Below are positions 40,953 through 46,506 of a stretch of DNA of 46,506 nucleotides, piece by piece. This DNA is from Hyphomonas sp. 34-62-18. Its GTDB lineage: Bacteria > Pseudomonadota > Alphaproteobacteria > Caulobacterales > Hyphomonadaceae. Where the stretch lies: positions 1-46,506 of the forward strand of contig NZ_NCJT01000002.1 of NCBI RefSeq assembly GCF_002282565.1, read 5' to 3'. A program made the translations under genes and the position numbers. A model generated the notes under the pieces. The model was not told the origin of the DNA, did not search any database, and saw nothing but the letters and a program-made list of their open reading frames with translations. The stretch's first letter is position 1. Every line of letters starts with the position of its first letter.

Positions 40953-42428
40953 TCAAAGGGGGGCTGCGAGCAATTGGGGCTCGGGCGTTGTCCACATGCG
41001 CGCGCGCTCCAGAGCAAGGTCGCGGCCTGCCTCGATGGCAAGGTCGATGTCAGCGGCGGGCAGGCTGAGCCGGGTGGGAAGGTTGCCCAGGCGGGCAGCG
41101 CGGGCCGAGGGCAGATCGGCAAAGCCAATCATCTGGACGCTGAATTTCAGGTCGGCGCAGTCCCAGCCTTCAGGCGCGCCGAGACGCTTTGCTTCGGCTG
41201 GCGGAAGGGCGCACCGCCAGGCGACGGTCTCTTCCTGCCACTGCTTCAGCTTTCCGGCGAAGGCGTCATAGGCATGATATTTCGCAGCATCGACGGTGTG
41301 GCCAGCAACCGCCTGGATAAGGCTTGCGCCGCCGGGCCCGCGCGGTTCATCAGCCGGAGCGGGGCCGCCGATCTGTTCGGCATTGACAACGATCATCCTT
41401 AGGCGGCGTAGCCTGACGGCACTTTCTGCCGTCAACAGAGGGCCATAGGGCAGGCCGGAGGCTTCATGCTGTATGCCGAGACCGGTGAGCCCAAAATTAT
41501 CAACCATGCCGCCATCCAGGAGATGCAGATACCGCCCGCCTGTGCCGGCATGATAGCCCGCCATGGTGGCAGCAGTGGCGCGCGCCATGGTCGAAGTGCC
41601 GGGATCGGCAAGGAGGCGTTCGGCCCAGGGCAGCGAGGCGCTGGAGCAGGTTTCCGGGTAAGCTTCAAGGGGCACGGGTTTGATGCCGAGCGGGTAGGCC
41701 GACGCGGCAGCCACGGCATCAGCGACACGGACACTTCCGAGATCGCTGCACAGCGCTTCAAACCAGGGTGCGGCGAAAGTGAAGGGCACGCCGGCGCGCA
41801 AGTCCGCCGCGTTCAGGAGGATGGGCGGGCCGCGCATATCCGACAGGCGGGCCCCTTTGAACACTTCCCGGTCCAGCCAACCGGCAATCTCGCGCGGGCC
41901 GTTGACCCCGCCCTGAACAGCGCCGATCCAGTTGGCGGGGGAGAGCAGGCTGGTGCGGGCAGCGCCTTGCCAGTTTTTGTGCAACAGCGCTTCGCGAAAG
42001 CCGTGAAGCCCCTCCGGGCCGTGAAGGCCGAACCAGCTGGCAGTGAAACTTCCTCCGGATACGGCCGTTATGAAGGCTATGGAGTTGAGCCGGCTCTGAC
42101 CATCGGGCGTGCGGGCTTCGGCGAGGCCGAGCATGACGCCGTAGGAGAACGCTGCTGCCCGTGCGCCGCCGCCAGAGAAGGCGAGACCGATGGCTTCGTC
42201 GCTTGTGGGACCGGGTGTTCCGGGGATGGTTGCCGGCGGCGCCGCGAGCGCCGCGTTGTTAATTGGATTGGGTGGCAGGCTGGCGCAGGAGCCTGCCAAG
42301 GTGAGCGTGGTGACCAACAGCGCCGCCGCGCGAGCGAAACGGCTTAGGGATGGCAGCCTTGGGGCCGGGGGCGGCATTGTGCGAGAGGGCACCAGGCGCA
42401 GCGCCTGAGTAGCTGACTTTGGGCGCAT
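40953..42428 (-). CDS. Patatin-like phospholipase, lipoprotein
   Basis: A 491-residue patatin-fold hydrolase. The glycine-rich oxyanion loop (LAFSGGGARAAAFSYGVMLGL), the Ser region (FITAVSGGSFTASWFG) and the catalytic Asp motif (LLDGGMVDNFGL) are present in order. The Ser motif reads VSGGS, lacking the first Gly of GxSxG, as in some members of this subgroup. The N-terminus has a lipobox (LAGSC) after a hydrophobic stretch; ATG in MPPPAPRLPS (residue 18) is an alternative start. It would be anchored to a membrane facing the periplasm. It lies outside the repeat, probably in the core chromosome. Confidence 0.85.
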   Translation of the reverse strand: MRPKSATQALRLVPSRTMPPPAPRLPSLSRFARAAALLVTTLTLAGSCASLPPNPINNAALAAPPATIPGTPGPTSDEAIGLAFSGGGARAAAFSYGVMLGLAEARTPDGQSRLNSIAFITAVSGGSFTASWFGLHGPEGLHGFREALLHKNWQGAARTSLLSPANWIGAVQGGVNGPREIAGWLDREVFKGARLSDMRGPPILLNAADLRAGVPFTFAAPWFEALCSDLGSVRVADAVAAASAYPLGIKPVPLEAYPETCSSASLPWAERLLADPGTSTMARATAATMAGYHAGTGGRYLHLLDGGMVDNFGLTGLGIQHEASGLPYGPLLTAESAVRLRRLRMIVVNAEQIGGPAPADEPRGPGGASLIQAVAGHTVDAAKYHAYDAFAGKLKQWQEETVAWRCALPPAEAKRLGAPEGWDCADLKFSVQMIGFADLPSARAARLGNLPTRLSLPAADIDLAIEAGRDLALERARMWTTPEPQLLAAPL

Positions 42429-42623
42429 GGCGGCGTGTTTCCACTAGCTCCTGTGCGCGGTGTATCGATCTTGCGGGAGAAATAAACAGCCTACGGAACT
42501 AAACAGAAAATATTCATCCGGCTACGTTGGAAACCGTAGCTCTTCCTGAATTTCCGTGACAGATCAGTGTCTTGAGGGCGACAGCAGCATGACAGGCCAG
42601 TATAAATCGCCGCTGCGTGGGAA

Positions 42624-44882
42624 TCAGGCGATGTCACGGCGCGGATTGTGAGTGGCCAGGAAGGCAAGGGCTTCGGTCAGCGGGAGCGGGCGGGAGATAT
42701 GGTAGCCCTGCAGGGAGTCGGCGCCCATGTCGCTCAATATGCCGACCACCTTGTCGTTCTCCACGCCTTCGGCCACGACCAACATGCCAAGCGCATGGGC
42801 CAGTTCGATGGTTGACTGGATCATCAGACGGTCTGTTGTGCCATTTTCGATTTCGAGGACAAAGGATTTGTCGATCTTCAGTTCATGAGCCGGGATCTGC
42901 TTCAGGTAAGACAGGGAAGAAAGACCGGCTCCATAATCGTCAATAGAGATGGAAATGCCCGTGCTGCGGAAAAGATGGATGATGCTGAGGGCCTTGTCCG
43001 GATCACTGATGACGGCAGTTTCCGTGATCTCGAAGCAGAGTCGCGCGCCGCCGCTGCGCACCTTTCCGATAGCCCAAAGCGCAAACCCGTCATCACTCAG
43101 CTGACGGCCAGAGATGTTGACCGAAATCGTCAGGTCAAAGCCATTGCGGCGGAGGGTTTTCTGATCTTCGATTGCCTGGAGGACTACCCATTCAGTAAGC
43201 TGGCGGATGTGGCCTGTTTCTTCAGCGAGCGGAATAAAGGAATCCGGCGAGATACGGCCGCGGGTGGGGTGGTACCAGCGGATCAGGGCCTCGAAGCCGC
43301 AGATATGGCCGTCCCGGCTGCTCATCTTCGGTTGGTAGACAAGAGAAAGGCCACCACTCCGTGTCGCATCCACCATCTCGCTCATCAGAGACAGCGTGCT
43401 GGCGGGATTGCCGTAGGCAGCAAGGCTGAAGCTGGCGGCGGGCACCTGGTCGCGTTCTGCCAGATCAGCGGCGAAGACTGCCTGATCGATCAGTCCAATT
43501 GGTGGGTTCTCCGCAGACTGATCGGGCAGAGCGAGCCCGCCGCAGAGAAGAAGATCAACCGATGAACCATCAACGCTTACGGGCCGGGAGCAGGCGCCGA
43601 CGATATGACGAATGGATTCTATCGCGGCAAACCGCCCTTCGCTATCAAGCAGCAGGCCAAGATCGGCAGCATTGATGCGATACGGCATTGTTCCGGTGAC
43701 GTCCCGGATCTGATGGGCAAGAAGATTTATGGCGCGCGCGGCGGCGGCATGGCCGATGGAGGCGCGTACGTTCCGGTAACGCAGAACACGGATCACCGCG
43801 ACACTGACAGCGCCTGGGCCATCGGCATCTTCGCGCTGGGCAATATCATCATTCATGGCGCGCCGGTTGAGCAGGCCGGTTTCCATGTCTTCCCTTGAGA
43901 GCTGGACGATCGCTTGTTCCCGCGACTCCAGGTCTTTCAGCATGGTGTTGAAACTGCCGGCGAGACGGCCGAATTCGTCATCCGAGGTCAGGTCTACCGG
44001 GCGGCGTTCGCCCGCCGCAAGGATATGGACAGCCTCATCAAGCGCCGCGATCGGGCGCGTGAGACTGCGCGCCAGCACGCCGCCGGAGATCACGAGCAGC
44101 GCCATGCCTGCTGCTGAAAAGATGAGGATGGCGAAAATCATCGGCCGGTAAGGCGCCATCGCGGCGCTCATCGGGTAGGTGATGACGAGGCTCATCTGTT
44201 CGCCGTCCCCGAAGTTCTCGATATGGCTGGACGCGCCAATGAAGCCGCGAGTCCGGTGGATATCCCCGTCTTTACCTGCCCAGTCCCGGCTCGCACGAAT
44301 TTCGGCCCGCACGGGTATAGCTGACAGGCTTTCAAGAGATTCCATGCGCGCGGCATCAAGATCGGACCAAAACAGCGCCCAGCCGACCAGCACTGGAGCC
44401 TCGATCGGGACGGCTACCGACTGGTAGTAACGCCCCTGATAGGTAACAACGCCGCTGGGCTGATCCTGCGTGTACATTGCTTCAAGCATGTCATCGGGCA
44501 GGGGGATGGATTCGCCTGTTGCATCGATGAAACGGCCATCGGGAAGAGCGACACCCGCGCTGAGACCTTCCGCGCGTGCACTGACATTCGCCACTGCAGA
44601 GGCAATTGTGGGAATGTCTTCGGTGGCAACCGCTTCACGGAAGCCGAAGTCTGCAGCGAGCACTTCCGCGCGCGCTGTCATGTTCTCGGCGGACATGTTC
44701 CACAGGCGCTCGAACACCGCCACGCTGGCGTTCAACTCTCGCCCGACCGAACGCTCGGCATTGATCTTGATGCTGAGATAGACCGCGCCCGCGACCGCAA
44801 GAATGATCAGCCCAAAGAGGGCAGAATAGGTAACAGTCAGCTTCCGCCTGAGGGAGGCGCCGATCCAGCGATTAATGCGCAT
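42624..44882 (-). CDS. Membrane-bound c-di-GMP phosphodiesterase (HAMP, degenerate GGDEF, EAL)
   Basis: A 752-residue sensor protein. TM1 spans ~15-38, a periplasmic double-Cache-like sensor ~40-248, TM2 ~249-271 and HAMP ~272-325. Next is a GGDEF-like domain whose active site is lost (INAADLGL around 403-410 in place of GGDEF), then an EAL domain (~500-745) with an intact EAL at 531-533, ENISGRQL-like and KIDKSFV motifs. It should degrade c-di-GMP. It overlaps the start of the cupredoxin-like gene downstream of it on the same strand by 11 bp, so the two are coupled. Signal sensed is unknown. Confidence 0.9.
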   Translation of the reverse strand: MRINRWIGASLRRKLTVTYSALFGLIILAVAGAVYLSIKINAERSVGRELNASVAVFERLWNMSAENMTARAEVLAADFGFREAVATEDIPTIASAVANVSARAEGLSAGVALPDGRFIDATGESIPLPDDMLEAMYTQDQPSGVVTYQGRYYQSVAVPIEAPVLVGWALFWSDLDAARMESLESLSAIPVRAEIRASRDWAGKDGDIHRTRGFIGASSHIENFGDGEQMSLVITYPMSAAMAPYRPMIFAILIFSAAGMALLVISGGVLARSLTRPIAALDEAVHILAAGERRPVDLTSDDEFGRLAGSFNTMLKDLESREQAIVQLSREDMETGLLNRRAMNDDIAQREDADGPGAVSVAVIRVLRYRNVRASIGHAAAARAINLLAHQIRDVTGTMPYRINAADLGLLLDSEGRFAAIESIRHIVGACSRPVSVDGSSVDLLLCGGLALPDQSAENPPIGLIDQAVFAADLAERDQVPAASFSLAAYGNPASTLSLMSEMVDATRSGGLSLVYQPKMSSRDGHICGFEALIRWYHPTRGRISPDSFIPLAEETGHIRQLTEWVVLQAIEDQKTLRRNGFDLTISVNISGRQLSDDGFALWAIGKVRSGGARLCFEITETAVISDPDKALSIIHLFRSTGISISIDDYGAGLSSLSYLKQIPAHELKIDKSFVLEIENGTTDRLMIQSTIELAHALGMLVVAEGVENDKVVGILSDMGADSLQGYHISRPLPLTEALAFLATHNPRRDIA

Positions 44883-45459
44883 GGCCCTTGGGTTTCATCT
44901 TGAGCGTTACGGCGACCGGGGCGTTGGGAGCGGAGGGCACATCCATTGTGATTTCCCTGCCCATCGCATCTGGATGCCAGACGGTCACTCTTCCCGGCGA
45001 CATATCGAGCGTCAGCTGACCGTCCGCGCCGGTCTTCCCGAACGCTGCGCTCTCGACCACACGGATGTAACCGACCATTTCATCGTGAATGTTGCATCCG
45101 ATGGCGACAATTCCCGGATTGTCGAATGTGACGGAGCGGTGGTCTTCCTTGCCGTAGAGCTTGAGTTCGAAGCGGTTACCCTTGGAGAAAGAGTACACGT
45201 GGTGGCGGACGCGGTCGAGGTTGGGGAAGCTGACCTCGGCGCCAACAGGGACGACCAGGATATAGGGATCAAAGGTGAGATTGCTTTGTTTCATCGTATA
45301 GGTGCCAGTGACCGGCTTGCCCTTGGCAGCAGACATGACCACGGCGCCGGAGACGGGAGCGCCGGCGCTGTCAGTAATCCTGAAGCTGATTTTCTCAGCG
45401 GCGGCGGGCGCCGCAGCGGCCATTGCCAAAGCGGCAGAGACAAAAAGCGCTTTAAACAT
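44872..45459 (-). CDS. Cupredoxin-like periplasmic protein (MauL/methylamine-utilization-like)
   Basis: A ~195-residue exported protein with a signal peptide (MFKALFVSAALAMAAAAPAAA) starting at ATG 45459; a longer frame to 45531 begins with a poor signal. The body resembles cupredoxin-like proteins annotated as methylamine utilization. Candidate metal ligands are His in VRHHVYSFSK, Cys and His in GCNIHDEMVGYIRV, and a C-terminal GHAH. It shares a cluster with an EAL protein and a DUF3034 protein, a combination I recall from other proteobacteria. A copper-dependent signal to the phosphodiesterase is conceivable but unproven. Confidence 0.75.
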   Translation of the reverse strand: MFKALFVSAALAMAAAAPAAAEKISFRITDSAGAPVSGAVVMSAAKGKPVTGTYTMKQSNLTFDPYILVVPVGAEVSFPNLDRVRHHVYSFSKGNRFELKLYGKEDHRSVTFDNPGIVAIGCNIHDEMVGYIRVVESAAFGKTGADGQLTLDMSPGRVTVWHPDAMGREITMDVPSAPNAPVAVTLKMKPKGHAH

Positions 45460-45599
45460 AGAAGCCCCATTGAAGAAAAAACCGGATAGCCGTTTTGCAT
45501 TAATAAATTGGAAAAAGAGCAATAAGAACATGCGCTTACACGCAGTTCCTGCTGATTCTCCGAGAGCGCCCGCAGGTTTAAATGGCAGGAAGAAAGTTA

Positions 45600-46475
45600 A
45601 TGAAGTTCAGTTGGCGTACGATCATGGGCGTCTCCATTGCGGCTGTAGTGGCTGCTCCGGTTTGCGGGGCGCAGACACTCGAATTGCGGGGGAAGTTGCC
45701 GTTAACCAGAGGGATATCCAACGTTGAAGGCGCGGGCGGCGGCGGGCTGACGCCTTGGGCATTGATCACCGGCAATGAGACGGACCGTGGCATCGGCGCC
45801 ACCGCCCATTATACCCATGTGGGTGTGGAAGACTTCCGCGTAGAGAGCGTTGGTGCGGCGATCGGCTTTTATGACAGGCTGGAACTTTCCTATTCCCGCA
45901 TGACCCTGGACACACAGGACGCGGGCGCGGCGCTTGGGCTTGGGGCAGGATATGAGATTAGCCAGGATATCTGGGGCGCCAAGCTACGCCTTGTTGGGGA
46001 TGCTGTTTATGGGCAGGACGAATGGCTGCCCCAGATCGCCATTGGCGCGCAGTACAAGCAGGCCAATCGCGGCGCGCTGGTGAAGGCGCTGGGCGCAGCA
46101 GAAGATGAGGGGATCGACCTTTATGTTTCTGCCACCAAACTTTACCTCGCCGAGAGCCTGCTTGCCAACGCAACGCTGCGCTATACGAGCGCAAATCAGA
46201 GCGGATTGCTTGGCTTCATGGGCGATATCGAGATGAGCCTGCAGCCTGAATTTTCGCTCGGCTACATGTTGAGCCGCAAATTGATTGTAGGCGGAGAATA
46301 CCGTTTCAAGCCTGACCAGCTGGCCTTTGCGGAGGAGGATGATTTCATTGACCTATTTGGCGCATATGCGGTGAACGAGAACCTGACGCTGACCGCCGGA
46401 TATGTGGATCTCGGCTCGATTGCGACCTTCGACAACCAGCGCGGACTGTACCTCAGCGCGCAGATCGGATTCTGA
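45600..46475 (+). CDS. DUF3034-family outer-membrane protein
   Basis: A 291-residue protein with a signal peptide (MKFSWRTIMGVSIAAVV, cleavage near CGAQT) and a beta-rich body ending in QIGF, typical of an outer-membrane barrel. Repeated Gly/Tyr-rich strands and the conserved EGAGGGGLTPWALI segment near residue 45 mark DUF3034. ATG 45600 has an AGGAAG-like ribosome site. It is divergent from the cupredoxin-like gene (140 bp apart), suggesting shared control. Function unknown. Confidence 0.85.
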   Translation: MKFSWRTIMGVSIAAVVAAPVCGAQTLELRGKLPLTRGISNVEGAGGGGLTPWALITGNETDRGIGATAHYTHVGVEDFRVESVGAAIGFYDRLELSYSRMTLDTQDAGAALGLGAGYEISQDIWGAKLRLVGDAVYGQDEWLPQIAIGAQYKQANRGALVKALGAAEDEGIDLYVSATKLYLAESLLANATLRYTSANQSGLLGFMGDIEMSLQPEFSLGYMLSRKLIVGGEYRFKPDQLAFAEEDDFIDLFGAYAVNENLTLTAGYVDLGSIATFDNQRGLYLSAQIGF

Positions 46476-46506
46476 ATTCCATGAAAGTGAGTGTTTCTCT
46501 GATTGT

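Noticed and set aside
1..46506. tRNA, rRNA, CRISPR array, integrase or transposase genes
   Set aside because: Looked for at the repeats and in all gaps; none could be supported.

Overview
The window looks like a high-GC alphaproteobacterial chromosome segment. Hyphomonadaceae or a relative is my guess from gene content, not something I could test. Its centre is a roughly 38 kb accessory region for anaerobic nitrate respiration. This region is bounded by two same-orientation copies of a ~109 bp repeat (2274-2382 and 40727-40835), so it may be a genomic island.

Left of the repeat (1-2010, minus strand) is the 5' part of a czc-type heavy-metal RND efflux operon: a His-rich periplasmic protein, a CzcC-like outer-membrane channel and the start of a CzcB-like adaptor. 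Just inside the repeat is a 5'-truncated Fic gene. Then comes a complete YbhG-YbhF-YbhS-YbhR-type ABC exporter with its CecR/TetR regulator (3740-9393).

Next is a nitric-oxide defence block: cupin protein, RIC/YtfE-type hemerythrin and group III truncated hemoglobin, divergent from nsrR, with a near-perfect 27 bp palindrome between them. A broken gene and a TauE/SafE exporter follow. A plus-strand block then carries nnrU, moaD, a CopD-like membrane protein, moaE, moaB, moaC, moeA, an epoxide-hydrolase-fold protein, a B12-dependent ribonucleotide reductase (nrdJ), nnrS and moaA. moaA has a leader resembling the Moco riboswitch. A minus-strand Dnr/Fnr-type regulator converges on moaA.

The core is narK (NarK1-NarK2 fusion), narG, narH, narJ, an outer-membrane barrel, narI, a NifM-like peptidyl-prolyl isomerase, a hemerythrin, a beta-carbonic anhydrase and mobA. 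All are on the plus strand and mostly overlap or nearly abut. Together they give nitrate uptake, reduction by the membrane-bound enzyme, its bis-MGD cofactor, and oxygen-independent dNTP synthesis. TTGAT-N4-GTCAA boxes precede both narK and nrdJ, and a variant lies between tauE and nnrU, so the N-oxide/anoxia regulator probably coordinates the set. No nitrite, NO or N2O reductase is in the window.

The right end of the island holds a diiron ferritin-like protein, a TetR regulator with a perfect 9+9 bp palindrome between them, and an acyl-CoA dehydrogenase. Beyond the second repeat are a patatin-like lipoprotein and a module of EAL phosphodiesterase, cupredoxin-like protein and DUF3034 protein. 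No tRNA, rRNA, CRISPR array, integrase or transposase was seen.
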